Source of the DNA: Ectobius pallidus
Taxonomy: Eukaryota; Arthropoda; Insecta; Blattodea; Ectobiidae
Assembly (NCBI GenBank): GCA_964059195.1
Contig: CAXKWD010000009.1
Coordinates: 146,749,890-146,813,889 of the forward strand
Length of the DNA: 64,000 nt
Direction of reading: 5' to 3'
Part shown: piece by piece, positions 13,701 to 23,759 of the stretch
Layout: each line of letters starts with the position of its first letter
Position numbering within the stretch: the stretch's first letter is position 1
Program-made: the position numbers and the translations under genes
Notes under the pieces: generated by a model
The model's input: only the letters and a program-made list of their open reading frames with translations
What the model was told of the DNA's origin: nothing
The model's database searches: none

Positions 13701-14144
13701 CCACAACGATGCTGAGGTACAGACAGCAGTGATTTCATGGTTCCAGACATTGGCGGCAGGGTCCTATGACACGGGCATACAATTGTTGGTACACCACTAA
13801 GATTTAAAGCTTCAATAATGGTGGTGAATATGTAGAGAAGTAGTTAGTGAATCTCTGTAAATATTGCAAAAAATATTTCTTACTTATTGATGCTTTTGTT
13901 TTCTTTATCGGTGATTGAAACTTACTTTCTGGATGAGCCTCGTAAATAGAAAACCTAACACGAAGGATTATAAGATCTAAAAATTCTGGCCCCAGTGATG
14001 ATATAAAACTTGTAAAAAATGTAACAATTTGACTTAGGCCTTCATACCTTGCAAGAGTGCTACACTCAGCTGGTCTGTGTTCAGGTTTTCCACATATTTT
14101 CCAAGGTAGTTGTTCAACACCCATGCAATTATTCGCTCCAGCAT
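1475..14144 (-). CDS. Vps13D: VPS13D-like lipid-transfer protein, N-terminal seven exons (gene runs off the left edge)
   Basis: VPS13 proteins are giant bridge-like lipid channels at organelle contact sites; VPS13D acts at ER, mitochondrial and peroxisomal contacts. Seven exons join in phase into about 504 residues: 14048-14144, 10512-10702, 9571-9753, 6439-6687, 6119-6286, 3790-4119 and about 1475-1769. The start [18 protein letters not shown] and the following [10 protein letters not shown] and [13 protein letters not shown] match VPS13D as I recall it, better than VPS13A/C, whose start is MVFESVV-like. The chorein N-terminal domain covers exons 1-2; exons 3-6 give [27 protein letters not shown] and [10 protein letters not shown], all typical of the VPS13 extended N-terminal region. 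The C-terminal two thirds or more, including any UBA domain, lies outside the window. All introns are GT-AG except one GC-AG. No in-frame stop or frameshift was seen in the exons. Confidence 0.93.
2761..3063 (-). mobile_element. tRNA-derived SINE (family A) in Vps13D intron 6
   Basis: Minus strand: CTCGTGGTTAGCGTCGCTG (A box), GGTTCGATCCCCGG (B box), then a conserved body with GTCTGGAACAGGGTGCACTC and GGAAACCACCATTAACGG. Other copies are at 53558-53697 plus 54813-54865 (plus) and 62080-62240 (minus, shortened). Confidence 0.85.
3790..4119 (-). CDS. Vps13D: Vps13D coding exon 6
   Basis: 330 nt, phase 0, acceptor TTTCAG before TGGCAGTATGG, donor GTAACG. It encodes [20 protein letters not shown] and the long charged helix ending [10 protein letters not shown]. 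The WRP...REWW motif and the following basic helix are conserved in VPS13 proteins. Confidence 0.93.
4606..5735 (-). pseudogene. LINE RNase H and C-terminal fragment between inverted GGACTATAAG repeats
   Basis: On the minus strand, with frame breaks, the stretch 5690 to 5004 reads [39 protein letters not shown], then [18 protein letters not shown] and [10 protein letters not shown]. That is an RNase H domain (catalytic Asp in TDSKA) and the Cys/His tail of a jockey/R1-type LINE. Both flanks (4609-4660 and 5695-5735) carry inverted copies of TTTTTCGGACTATAAGA, so the fragment sits within a TIR-like repeat. It lies in Vps13D intron 5. Confidence 0.75.
6119..6286 (-). CDS. Vps13D: Vps13D coding exon 5
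   Basis: 168 nt, phase 0, acceptor TTTGCAG, donor GTTAGT. It encodes [18 protein letters not shown] and [20 protein letters not shown], matching the YVLEP...LLKRN...KPLRSR...PRIDCD series of VPS13D. It is separated from exon 4 by only 152 bp. Confidence 0.94.
6439..6687 (-). CDS. Vps13D: Vps13D coding exon 4
   Basis: 249 nt, phase 0 both sides, acceptor TTTCAG and donor GTGAGT. It encodes [13 protein letters not shown], the signature VPS13 strand following the chorein domain, then [14 protein letters not shown] and [15 protein letters not shown]. The last two correspond to the FAFGI and FSIYWD segments of VPS13D. Confidence 0.94.
7098..8140 (-). mobile_element. Chimeric repeat family R1: short TIRs, tRNA-like block, reiterated units
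   Basis: Ends are inverted AAGTGCCAG motifs. Minus strand order: (TCTG)n, two to three units containing ACTCAAATACGCTTT and CATGAAACTTGGTATA-like motifs, then a tRNA-like block (GGCCGAGATGGTAACGC and GGTTCAAAACCCG), then a T-rich tail region. Other copies are at 22336-23075, 23440-23664 and 56238-57121. Confidence 0.75.
8301..9144 (+). mobile_element. piggyBac-like relic
   Basis: 844 bp with inverted ends CCCTTCCCGGGCGG and (reverse sense) CCTTTCGCGGGCAG, flanked by TTAA at 8297-8300 and 9145-9148, the piggyBac target. Subterminal palindromes CCCATACATGGG and AACCCATATATGGGTT follow the left end. An open frame at 8464-8898 encodes an acidic, serine-rich stretch ([18 protein letters not shown]), like the N-terminus of piggyBac transposases. 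The catalytic part is missing. Confidence 0.85.
9571..9753 (-). CDS. Vps13D: Vps13D coding exon 3, with a GC splice donor
   Basis: 183 nt, phase 0 at both ends, opening with [14 protein letters not shown] and closing with [11 protein letters not shown]. The acidic, charged helix and the IIENLQ end fit the linker before the [13 protein letters not shown] strand of exon 4. The donor reads CAG then GCAAGT (intron bases at 9570-9565), so the intron begins with GC rather than GT. The alternative GT four bases further in would break the frame into exon 4. Confidence 0.92.
9957..10340. mobile_element. MITE in Vps13D intron 2
   Basis: Ends carry inverted GCCTTTTCACACTGAGTCAC and (reverse sense) GCCTATTCACAACGGGTCAC. 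Inner copies of GTCACTTGTGACGG are repeated near both ends. A pentanucleotide AATAC repeat follows at 10441-10497. Confidence 0.75.
10512..10702 (-). CDS. Vps13D: Vps13D coding exon 2 (chorein domain)
   Basis: 191 nt from an acceptor TTGCAG to the donor GTATGT, with phase 1 in and phase 0 out. It encodes [20 protein letters not shown], then [15 protein letters not shown] and [16 protein letters not shown]. These are the conserved beta strands of the chorein domain that open the lipid-binding groove. The 3.3 kb intron 1 upstream is filled with a foldback element, a hAT-like MITE, a long palindrome and a mariner remnant. Confidence 0.93.
11150..11345 (-). mobile_element. tRNA-derived SINE (family E) in Vps13D intron 1
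   Basis: Minus strand: GGCCTGGGTGGCGCTGTCAA, then GGTGCGGGTTCAATCCCAGC (B box), then a body with AAATGTGACAGGCCCATGTC. One copy in the window. Confidence 0.75.
11543..12238. mobile_element. Foldback element interrupted by a hAT-like MITE
   Basis: The outer arms start TAAATTTAATTTATTATATT (left) and, in reverse sense on the right, TAAATTTAATTTACTATATG. The left arm runs to about 11629, with a loop around 11650, and the right arm from about 11660 to 11713, continuing at 12199-12238. The interruption is 11722-12198. Confidence 0.85.
11722..12198. mobile_element. hAT-like MITE with 8 bp target duplication
   Basis: 477 bp with inverted ends GGCATATTCCC...ACGGGGACC and (reverse sense) GGTAAAATCCC...ACGGGGACC. 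It is flanked by AAGTGTGT at 11714-11721 and 12199-12206. Eight-base duplications are typical of hAT elements. Confidence 0.85.
12569..13251. repeat. Near-perfect palindrome with arms of about 320 bp carrying a coding-like segment
   Basis: The left arm 12569-12888 and right arm 12928-13251 are inverted copies around a 40-base centre. Each arm, read outward, encodes [40 protein letters not shown] and GGKISRN before a stop, with a D/G difference between arms. The INWE...[16 protein letters not shown] pattern faintly recalls the C-terminus of Penelope-like element proteins, but I am not sure. It lies in Vps13D intron 1. Confidence 0.8.
13341..13942 (+). pseudogene. mariner relic with degenerate transposase C-terminus
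   Basis: Inverted ends GAGGTTCACCCAGAAAGTAA and (reverse sense) GAGGCTCATCCAGAAAGTAA. The plus frame reads [20 protein letters not shown], then [18 protein letters not shown], then [13 protein letters not shown], which are mariner transposase motifs around the second and third catalytic Asp. Stops break it and the N-terminal half is missing. Confidence 0.88.
14048..14144 (-). CDS. Vps13D: Vps13D coding exon 1 (chorein N-terminus)
   Basis: Starts with ATG at 14144-14142 and encodes 32 residues plus one base, ending CTTGCAAG before GTATGA. The N-terminal helix residues [20 protein letters not shown] are the chorein domain start. Joining the single overhanging G to the GG that opens exon 2 gives a glycine, restoring the family's LxxGxVELEN pattern, which supports both splice sites. 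I chose this ATG because the family begins exactly here. A 5' UTR exon may exist upstream but was not identified. Confidence 0.92.
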
Positions 14145-14452
14145 CCTGCTTAATATCTAGTCTACTTCACAGCCAAGTAATGGTTCCCTGAAAAAAAGTA
14201 TATTGAATTACTTCTGAGTGTAACATCCAAAGTATTCTTGAGATTTTTACCTTAACTTTAAAACCCATGTTTAAACAGATAGTTACAAAGGCCTATTTGG
14301 CCATAAGAGAGCAGACATATAGGCTACACACTTCTGAAGGATGCATTCATGTGTAGCAGAGAGAGGGAATCCCAGCTGATATCAAGGTTTGGACAGGGTA
14401 TAAATCTGCCACAAGCTCATGTTGTATCTCTCTCGAATCCTATGCCCCCATG

Positions 14453-14795
14453 TTAGGGTGAAGGGCCTCCAAGTGGCGGTTTCTGTTTACCAATGTGAAT
14501 TTTGTTACTCTTATTTTCCTAGAGAGGGCAGAGGTGGTAAGCCCATCGCCCCTTAACCCCCCTCCGGAAACTAAGGTATTACTTAGACGTGAAAGGGCCG
14601 AGAAATTTTGTCCAGAGGCTCTAATTTAGGCTTGGAGTTCTTTTACGTGCCATAAATCTACGGCACGGGCCCCCCAGCTTAAAGTCCCTCCCGGAGGACT
14701 CTGTGCCCAGGATTTTTACGTCCTGAAAAACCCATCGATGTGGTCGGGTTTAATCCCCCAACCTTCGGATCTAGATGCAGGCACGCTACTCATGT
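14453..14795 (-). mobile_element. tRNA-derived SINE (family B)
   Basis: Shares long blocks with 27357-27700, such as GGGTGAAGGGCCTCCAAGTG and GTGAAAGGGCCGAGAAATTT. The tRNA-like head is at the right end on the minus strand and is worn here. It lies just upstream of the Vps13D start; 14145-14452 shows no recognisable promoter element. Confidence 0.8.
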
Positions 14796-15153
14796 TGTAT
14801 AATACTATATAAATTTATTTAATTATTTATTTATTTATTCTGATGAAAAAACTGATATAGAATTTGGTGGACTAGAAAATGACATCAGTGACGGAAAAGA
14901 TATTCACATAGCTGAAACATTTGAATGTGAAATTACATAAACAAATGCATATTTTTATAGGCTATATTTGGAATTTTAATGTAGACTTTTTTAGTGCCCT
15001 TTAATTACCAAAATGACTGGATGGACTCAAATTACAAGCTGAGACAAATAGTCACCCGCTTTGCAGTCTACAGGTTTCATCATAAAGTTTGTTCAGTGAA
15101 GAAATATCATTAACCAGACCTACAATGTCAGTGTAAATTATGCAGATGACACT

Positions 15154-15670
15154 AGGTTTGTTCGCAAAGCAGTCAGAAACCAGGAACATATCGTTCGCGC
15201 ATACGCTCTTTCTCCACACGCGTTCACAAAGCGAGAATCCGTGATTCTGATTTCAATCTTCTGTTCGCAAAGCTCTCACGGACAGTTTCTGTACTATAAG
15301 AAAAGTTTGCAGGCTCTAGCATGAATTGTTATCAGAGACATGCGCAGTAACCTATTTTCACGCGCCTGACTCCTCCCTCCTATAACATTGCGCCAGATTT
15401 ATAAACATAGGCTACTTATATGTATGAATAATGGAAGATAATTAAAAGTTTCCCAAAATATAGATTATATTGTCGATGTATATTGCATTTATAACATGTT
15501 AAAGGGAAATATATATTTTATTTGCATATCATATCGATTAAACGCAGAAACTATCGATTCCAAATTCTTCTAACCGTTCGCAAAGTGCAAATCACGGGTA
15601 AGTTACAGACTGGACATGCGCAGTACAACCAATTCTCAAGCAGTCACGGATTTGCTTTGCGAACAAACCT
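15154..15670. mobile_element. MITE with ACT target duplication
   Basis: The inverted ends AGGTTTGTTCGCAAAGCA and GCTTTGCGAACAAACCT are flanked by ACT on each side (15151-15153 and 15671-15673). A three-base duplication would fit a PIF/Harbinger-type element. No coding capacity. Confidence 0.75.
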
Positions 15671-16048
15671 ACTGTGACAGATATTATGTGATGAACTGTG
15701 ACTGACGGGGATACCCCATAAAGATGTTTCTAGGTATATAAAGGAGAAAATCGATAATTTCCACAATCTGGAGATATTTGAGCCAAACAAAATAATGGAA
15801 GTGATTACACACATCGTTTGCATTAAAGTACGTAGGTAGCTATTTTAAGTAGATTTCGAAGAAAAATCTACCTATTGCAATCTATACCATGTCATGACTT
15901 TCGAAAAATTCTTTCATATCTTTACGTTTCATGCCTCCCTAAGTATGAAACCACTGCACGTTCAAAAAAAATGTTGTGATATTTATATATGAGCCGCTTA
16001 AAGCCCAAGTGGTGTAACTCCAGTTTTTGGGCATGTCACATAATATTT

Positions 16049-16795
16049 CACAATTGAAGACCACACGGGAAAAACGAGGCAAGTCACCTTTTCTGCAAAT
16101 TTGAGATATTGTGTTTATAGTGTTCTCCAAGGTCGAATCTACCGTTCTATAACAAGTTCATGCTGATAATGAGGTTAGTCACGAGTATATTTACAATTGA
16201 AGACACCACATATAGGAAGAGAATGAGGTAAGTCGACTCGAAATTTTCTGTCAATCTAGGTTTCCTGCCTATTTCGAAGGAGATCTGAAGAGATTTGAAG
16301 GACCTGAAGCTCAACAGTACTATTCCCAGCTTCCAAAGAAGACATAAATTAATGTGTTTGAAGGACAATGATTTCATAAGATTTCATAAGCTTATTTCTT
16401 TATGAACAATGTTTATACTTAAAAAATAATCCATTTTAATGTAAAACAAATATGCAACATTTTTTGAACTAAGAATTAAATTGTTGTCCCGAGCTGATAA
16501 TAATAATTTCAGATTTACAGGAAACGTATTGGATTTCACTATGCATTTACATAATTCTTTCCGTGTAATGAGTGCTGCAACAATGGTATTGCATTCATTT
16601 CTCAACAATTGTGCGGCTCTAAGGCTTAATTTTTTTCAATTTGCTTTATTAATAGTGCATGAATGTATATTCAAATTTTGAGTAATAGGTTGTTAATGGT
16701 TTTCAAGTTAATAGGTTTCAAACTTTAAAAATGCTCTCCTGAAAAATTTAATAAAAGTGACTTGCCTCATTCTTTCCGTGTAGTCTTCAATTATA
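16049..16795. mobile_element. TIR repeat, about 750 bp
   Basis: The left TTGAAGACCACACGGGAAAA and right (reverse sense) TTGAAGACTACACGGAAAGA extend into GAGGCAAGTCAC on both sides. A third partial copy is at about 16195-16235. It is AT-rich inside, with no gene. Confidence 0.7.
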
Positions 16796-17059
16796 AAAAC
16801 AACCCTTGCAACAAAATAGGCTACGTATTTCACAATACAAAAAATACCCTTGCACCATACATATTTCATAATTATAAAAAACACCGTATTATAACATAAA
16901 ATGTGGCTTAATTGATGCAGGAAAATTCCCTTGCACCAACACTACTCTTTTCATAACTAACAAAATATCTCAAAATTATAAAAACGGATTCTTGCGTTAA
17001 AACTCATGAACCCCCCCTATCATAACTCAAATATACGAAAGCTTCCTTCAGTGCTCAAC

Positions 17060-17260
17060 ATTCACTCGTGATGTATTGGTTAAGACTCCTGTCCTGGCTA
17101 TAATTCTAGGGGTCCTGAGTTCAAATCACGGTCGATCCAAAATTTACTAAATGGAATAGGTCGCAAATAGGTAGGTAGGGTGAAGAGGAGGTGAGAGGAA
17201 GGAGACAGGAAAGGAAGAGAAGAAGATAATAAAGAAGAAATAAATTATTTTTTGTGTTTC
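17060..17260 (+). mobile_element. tRNA-derived SINE (family D), copy 1
   Basis: Reads TGATGTATTGGTTAAGACTC (A box) and GAGTTCAAATCACGG (B box), then a body with GGTAGGTAGGGTGAAG and a purine-rich tail. The second copy at 18308-18520 shares the body. Confidence 0.75.
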
Positions 17261-17944
17261 ATCAGTTGCTTAAGAGATGGCGCCACCGTTGCTGCTAGTA
17301 GTTCAAATGCCGCCGCTAGGGGAGGAAGTTAAGAGAGTTGGAGTGAGGGACTCGCATGGGGCGTAAAGTTCCGTTTTCCTGCTGGCAACAAAACAGTTAA
17401 AGAATGTTTACTAGCTGTCAAATGACAATGAGTGTAGTAGCCTAGTGATTGGTGTTCCGTGGTTGTCTGTCGAGTATGTCTTTTACAGAGAGTGAATGTT
17501 CTGGTTAATAACATGGATAAATAATTTGGACCCACATTAATTTCCTGGGAAAAAATAGTTTTATGCCGTGCACTAGGCTCCTTCCACCAACTTTCTAATG
17601 GGCCCCACCTCGAAAGGTGGGGTTTAGGGTTTCGTCGCAGAAGAGATTCAATGTGAGACATAATAAACCTCGTGCTATTCTGTATGTTGCTCCTAAACTA
17701 ACATAAACGTTCCTAACCTAACAAAACGGCGGAGCTTGGATGGTGTGCGGCATAAATCTATCTTTTAGCAATTTCCTCCCTCGTCAAAATGTTTGATTCG
17801 AACGCTCCATACAACCAAACAAGCCCAGTAGTATCTCTAACCTTATATTCAGAAGGGGATGGTTTCGTAGGCTCTATGGTTATGTTTAATTACAGAAAAA
17901 AAAATACTATCGAATTTTGGGTTATATTTTTCAGTCTATAGAAA

Positions 17945-18693
17945 CCAGTTTGGCATAAACCAAATATCGGGTGCCAAATAGGCTCCGCCCATCCCGCATT
18001 CCGTTGCTATGGCGACAGCAGCTGTCGGCCGGCCGGCGAACTCTCGCTCGGCTCTCGCACCGATCCTCCAACCGTTCCCGAACGCACTCCCGACCGTGTC
18101 CGCCTTCACTCGACACTCAACACTACCCCTATTGAAAATACGATTCCCACGATGTGAGAGTGCCCCTTGTACCAAATATTCAAAATACGAGATGCCCCTT
18201 GTACCAAATATACCCACCTAAGTTATACAGAACATTATCATTCTTACTACTCGTCATGTATTACAAGTCTCTGTAGTACAAAGGCTAGAAGAATTCTCGA
18301 TTTTTATTTCATCGAGCACTCATGGTGTAGTGGTTAAGGCGATGGACTATAATGCTAGCGGTCCCCGGATCGAATCCCCGTAGGTGCGAAAATTACTAGG
18401 ATAGGAATAGGTCCCAAATAGGTAGGTAGGGTGAAGGAGAGAAGGGAGGTAATAAGGAAAAGAGGAGGAGAAGAGGAGAATAGAGATAAAAGGGAAAATA
18501 AAAAAATTAATTTTCTTGTGTTTCTGCTATTTCCGCCAGATGTCTCTGCGCCGCTACTACTAATTCCACCATTACCTACTAGATGTCTCCCACTGTTTCC
18601 CCGCCCTAAACCCATCCTTCGCGGGCGGGTCCCGATAGCGAGTATGAGAGGAGCCTATTTGGCACCCGATATTTGGGTTTTCCCACCAGTTTG
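17945..18693. mobile_element. TIR element containing a SINE
   Basis: Inverted ends include AAATATCGGGTGCCAAATAG at 17960-17979 and CTATTTGGCACCCGATATTT at about 18655-18674, with ACCAGTTTG outermost. The inside is GC-rich (17990-18120). It has two GCCCCTTGTACCAAATAT direct repeats at about 18162 and 18193 and hosts a family D SINE. Confidence 0.75.
18308..18520 (+). mobile_element. tRNA-derived SINE (family D), copy 2
   Basis: The head TGGTGTAGTGGTTAAGGCGA and GGATCGAATCCCCGT gives well-preserved A and B boxes, followed by the same GGTAGGTAGGGTGAAGGAGA body as copy 1. Confidence 0.8.
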
Positions 18694-18699
18694 TTTGTA

Positions 18700-21600
18700 A
18701 AATGTAAAGAATACATGCAACATTTTATAACCTAAATTAAAGTAAAGCTCATAAAATGTAGAGGCTAAACAATACAAATAAGTTAGAAAACATCGAAAAC
18801 TATGTTGTAATTGAAACCTACAACACAACAGTAAAGTTTCTAATGACTTGGGCGAACTAATGTGGGTACCCTAATGTGTATCTGTTCAAAGTCCAGCAGG
18901 AAAAGAAAATCATCCAAATCAGCAATCGCTAAAGTCCAATACAGAGTCCACTACATCTCCGCAGATTTTTTGGAGGTTATGTCCGCAGAATCACATTAAT
19001 AAGATCTTCCCCTACCCAAATGCTTATTCATGACGATGAAAAGATCACTACAATCACCATGCCACAAAATTCACTTAGATTACACTGCACATAACATTAA
19101 AATTGCACCCAGAAATCAATACTGACCCATCTCTGAACTTTCAAGATGTACTACATTAATGTTCTGTTTTGTCAGCTATCAACAATTATAGTGAAATAAG
19201 ATGAGGGAAATGAGCAAGAAACCCACAACACTATCACCTTTGCAACATTCTGTACAAGCTTACGTAAGAAAAATTATGAAGTCAGCCCGCAAATCCGTCA
19301 ATGACATCCCCACTCAACTGCATATGGCGGTATTGCACCAATCAGACTTGGGGGATGGTCACGGAGCCACCGAGCACATGGTTTGACATGCTGAAAGGTC
19401 ACATCTGTGTCAAATGTCTTTGACCCGCCTCTTCCAAGACCTCTTGAACCACAACGATTCTTAAATTTACTCAGTATTAGATAAAGCTGCGAATAAAATA
19501 ATATGAAATATAACGTTTCACATGCCTCAACGAAACTCTTTCGGGCCCCCTATTTTCTCACATAAGAAAATAGAAATATCCTGTAAACAAAAGAAAAAAT
19601 ACATAATATAACTCACCGTACCCGTTTAAGGCAGAGAAAGCCAGTCTTCAACATAATACCGTGTGAAAATGCATTCATAAGCAAATGAAAAGTTCAATTT
19701 GCAGTAAATTATAGAAAGTATTGATAACTACTTAATTAAATACCTATCCATAATAAACCATTTTTGCAGAGAAGTTAAATTATTGTCGAGAAATAAAACA
19801 ACTACGGTGTATTCATTATCCACAAAATTATTTTTTCATTGCCTTGCATAAAATCAGGTTTGGAATTTGGTTCCATAATTTGCATAGATGAACTAGGCAG
19901 GCGCTTAGAGCGGGAAATTTTTAAAAACATTTAGGGGCAGCAACATTTAAATTTAAAGGGTGAAATGTATTTATTAATTATTCCCCATAATATATGGATA
20001 TGTTATAACGTCTTCATAAATACAAGCCTTTCTCAAATTACGGCAAAGAAATAAATTTTATTTAATCATTTTCCATTTCCAGGCTACAGAACGTGAAATT
20101 TCATGTTTAATCGAATGGGGAAAAAATGGAATGGTGAGGTGGTAATTTAGGGGGGCGTCGAAAAATATAAATAGGGCGCCAAAATGTCTAGAGCTAGAAC
20201 CGCTAGAACGTAGGCATTCACGTTGTCTAGGGTCAAAATACAGTTTTAAGAGATTAACATAAAAATAAATGTCATATATTCGCACAGATGGGGCATATAA
20301 AATAAATTAAAACCCTAGTAAGATCTAAATATGTTCGAAATAAATTTATTTCATAATTATTATATAAGTTCTTTGAGCTTGTAACGTAGGTCGTAAAACT
20401 ATATTTTTCTGCTACGATTTTCACTAAAATAAATTTAATAAAATCAACAACAATTAACATTTATTACATTAGCGTGTCCCATGGGCTTTTGCCATGTCTG
20501 TAATTTGTAAAAGTAATGTCATAAAAATGTTTTAAAAAAATCATTAAAACATTTCTCCTCTGACTCATTTAACGAGACCCTACCGTTGAAAACTGGAACT
20601 AGAAGGCAGAAACAAACGAATGATTCACATTCAGAGCGCCGCCATTTTTAAAAAGCGTGAAGTGTTCATACAGTCCTCTTATATTTTCATATTTCATATT
20701 TCTTTAATCCATTTTGACCGCAGTTCTGCGGTATAGGATACAATATAACAAACTATTATAGTACAAGGGTACAAGAATAATATTAGAAATACATACATTG
20801 AAATAACATTTAACATACATTTATATTAACCGCGTCTGCTGAAAATGCGAAAAAAAGGTGAATATATAATTTAAAAAGTGTGGGATCTTCAAAATCCAGT
20901 TCTGATTGACGGGAGGGATCGACGCAAGATCGGACCAAGGTTAGCTGTTCATAATTTTATTTTTATTCAATTTTCCTTGTTCCTTCAGTGGCTACAATTT
21001 TCTACCCATTAAATTAAAATGTGGGGTTTTTCCTACAACATCTGCAGGTTGCCTATGACAATATTAATATATAGTAATAAACGTATTATTATGGGCTTTT
21101 AATTTAGGACACATTTATTTTTATTATTAAGTGATTTTTAATGTAGGGCAAGAAATTTCAAGCCTGAACGCAGTAGCCAAACTGAGAATTTTAGTTGCCT
21201 TTATTGTTACACAATTATGGTATAGCATTACAGATGTAGATGTAGATGCAGATATCTCGTTCTATAGATCCTGTGTTGAGCGGAACTCAAGGATATAGAA
21301 CATGTCACATGTATTCAGCCTTTGGGGAATTATGAAGAACTAACCCTCCCCTATTTTTTACATACATAGATGCCTTTTAAATATGTAAAGCTGAATTAAT
21401 ACAAAATTAATAAAAAAACAGTACACTTTAATTGTTTAAAAATACTAAATACTAGTTAGTATTTTTTGCATTGGCCCAACTAATTAAAAAAAAAACTAGA
21501 ACATCCTTAACTTCCTGGGTGAAGTGTCCTCTGAAAGAATCTAGCACCAACATTCCACACTGTTTTCTTTTTTAAGATTTTTAAACTGGGAAATTTATTA

Positions 21601-22335
21601 AATCAGAAACCAAGAACATATGCATACGCATAACTTACCTGTTAAGCAAATAGCCTGGTCTTTTGTCCCAGAATACCTTCAACCAATCTAGCATCAGGTA
21701 ATTAGTCATTCACCCCTAGGGTGACCAAGTGTTGAAGGAAGGAATGGGGGACAAGACAGCAAAAAGAGGGGAACATTCCACAATTTGGGGGGCAGCTACT
21801 TTTTTTTTTTTTTAGCAAGAGTGCTCTTACTGAAGTAATAACATAGAAAAATACATTTTGCATTATATGCACTTACGTTATGTTTTTATTTTTCCTCTTT
21901 GCCTACTAGGGTTTAAATGATTGCTTTCTTTTTTGTACAAAGTAGAAGTAAACTCATCACAATCCGACGCCGAATCCATTACAAAAATTACAAACACACT
22001 GTTAAATATGGAGGTAACTTGAAAATATTTTTTTGGGGGGGGAGAGGAGGGCAAGAATTGGATTTTTAGTAGTTATACATAAGCCATATATGATAAAACC
22101 TTAAATGTTGGATGGGCAGAAAGTACCTTCCCCCCCAAAGTTGGCGCCTATGCCCGTTAATGTACAACACATCTATGTAGATGCACAAAATGGCCACACA
22201 TGTCATGCCAAGGACAAACAGAAACTTGGAAGTCGGAATGTACATCTGGAACTCTTCTCCAAAGATCTTGTAACCTGCTTCTTTGCACTTTCAAAGATCA
22301 TACTGTTGGCAACGGTTATGCTATGTTTAGTTAAA
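18700..22335. other. AT-rich intergenic DNA without recognisable gene
   Basis: No exon with convincing coding character on either strand. The short open frames here have no family motif. There are homopolymer runs (21797-21812, 22030-22045), but no TIR or tRNA-like block that I could support. Confidence 0.5.
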
Positions 22336-23075
22336 GCTAGAAGAAGCCTATTGATATTGGACAAAACTGGTTTACTGGTACCGGAGTAATGCGGAATTTA
22401 GTGCCTATTTTATGGTAATATATTAGAAATAAATTTTCAAATGCAAATCAGTTATCATGACAATATGTTGTATTAGAGTTTTATACACGGCTTTGGAAAT
22501 TGCAATACAGTTAGCTATGACAAATAAAACTATTCCCTCACATATGCTTACCAAACTAGATCATTAAACCAATTGTGAAGTGGCCAAGACGATAATGTCT
22601 TGGACTTGCAATCTAGAGGTCCCTGGTTCAAATCCTGTAGCCAACCAATAAAACTTTTTTTTTTTAAATGTGAATGTGTGATTGTCAAGATATCACAAAT
22701 CTGTATAGTTCTGCTCATGCTGGACAAGTTAACATGATTAAAAAAAATAAAATAAAAACTAGACCTTTGTTCTTCAAAAGTCCTGCTTAATGAATCAATC
22801 TGGAGCTTAACTAGGAATTCAATTAAAAAAAAAAAAAATTCTTAAGTAATTAATTCTATACAAATCTGTATAGTTCTGCTGATGCTGGACAATGTTAACA
22901 AGATTATAAAAATAAAAAAAAACTAGACCTTTGTTCTTCTGTTAAGTCCTGCTTAATGAATCGATCTGGAGCTTAACTGGGGGGAAAGAAAGAAAGAAGA
23001 AGAAAAAAAAAACTTAATTTTCTGCATATCATAATTGCAATTATAACCGATTAAGCAAAAGCATTCTGGCAATTT
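22336..23075 (+). mobile_element. Repeat family R1, copy 2 (5'-truncated)
   Basis: Begins inside a unit (AGCCTATTGATATTGGAC), then a tRNA-like block at 22573-22645 (GTGGCCAAGACGATAATG and GGTTCAAATCCTG). The segment AAATCTGTATAGTTCTGCT through GGAGCTTAACT is duplicated (22697-22815 and 22861-22980). It ends CATTCTGGCA. Confidence 0.75.
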
Positions 23076-23439
23076 TTTACATCAGTTTATCTGATTTTAT
23101 TTATATTTATATTAGGTATATATTTATCTTACCATTAAAAACACAGTAAATTCAAAATTTAATCCTTAATAAGAATGATTTATATCACTAGGTAGGCCTA
23201 TAAAAAATCTGCACAAACATCCCATTACAAGAAACAATAAATATAATAAATACAACAGAGATTATTGAATAATGGTGACAGTAAGAACGTAACTGACCAA
23301 ATTACTTTAATACTCAATGCCATTTTACAACAGATTTATTTTAAGTTTAATAACAAAATATATCAACAGTATTCAATATCAAAAACGGAATAGGGCTACT
23401 GCAGCCATGGTTTCTACATTCATTTGTTTAGACTTGACG

Positions 23440-23664
23440 CTGCAGTGTTGATTAGCTATTTTAAACCGTTGCTCCAGTACCATCAACCAATTTGGCCCAA
23501 AATAAATAGCGTTCATTCTATGGACATTATAAATGTGTATACCAAGTTTCATGAAAATCTGATAAAGCATATTGAAGTTATTGTGCATACAGACACACAG
23601 ACGGATGGGCAGACTTTCTCCCATCCACCATAAAATGTTAGAAATTACCATTCTGGCACTTAAT
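23440..23664 (-). mobile_element. Repeat family R1, copy 3 (one unit only)
   Basis: The minus strand starts AAGTGCCAGAATGG, then (TCTG), then one unit with TTATCAGATTTTCATGAAAC and TTGGTATACACATTTATAA. The tRNA-like block and tail are absent. Confidence 0.7.
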
Positions 23665-23759
23665 AAATATAAAATACCGGTACCATGTATCAACATACTT
23701 ATTTATGATTTACTTACTTACTCAATGGCAATAGTCAACTCCTCAGCAAGCTAAAGGAA

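Noticed and set aside
19201..19386. Short ORF of 61 codons
   Set aside because: No recognisable motif, no neighbouring exon and no supporting context in AT-rich intergenic DNA.
20058..20460. Minus-strand ORFs in AT-rich DNA
   Set aside because: Random low-complexity frames without domains or splice support.
22105..22389. Hypothetical gene on the plus strand
   Set aside because: Its second half is repeat family R1 sequence and the first half has no coding character or splice context.
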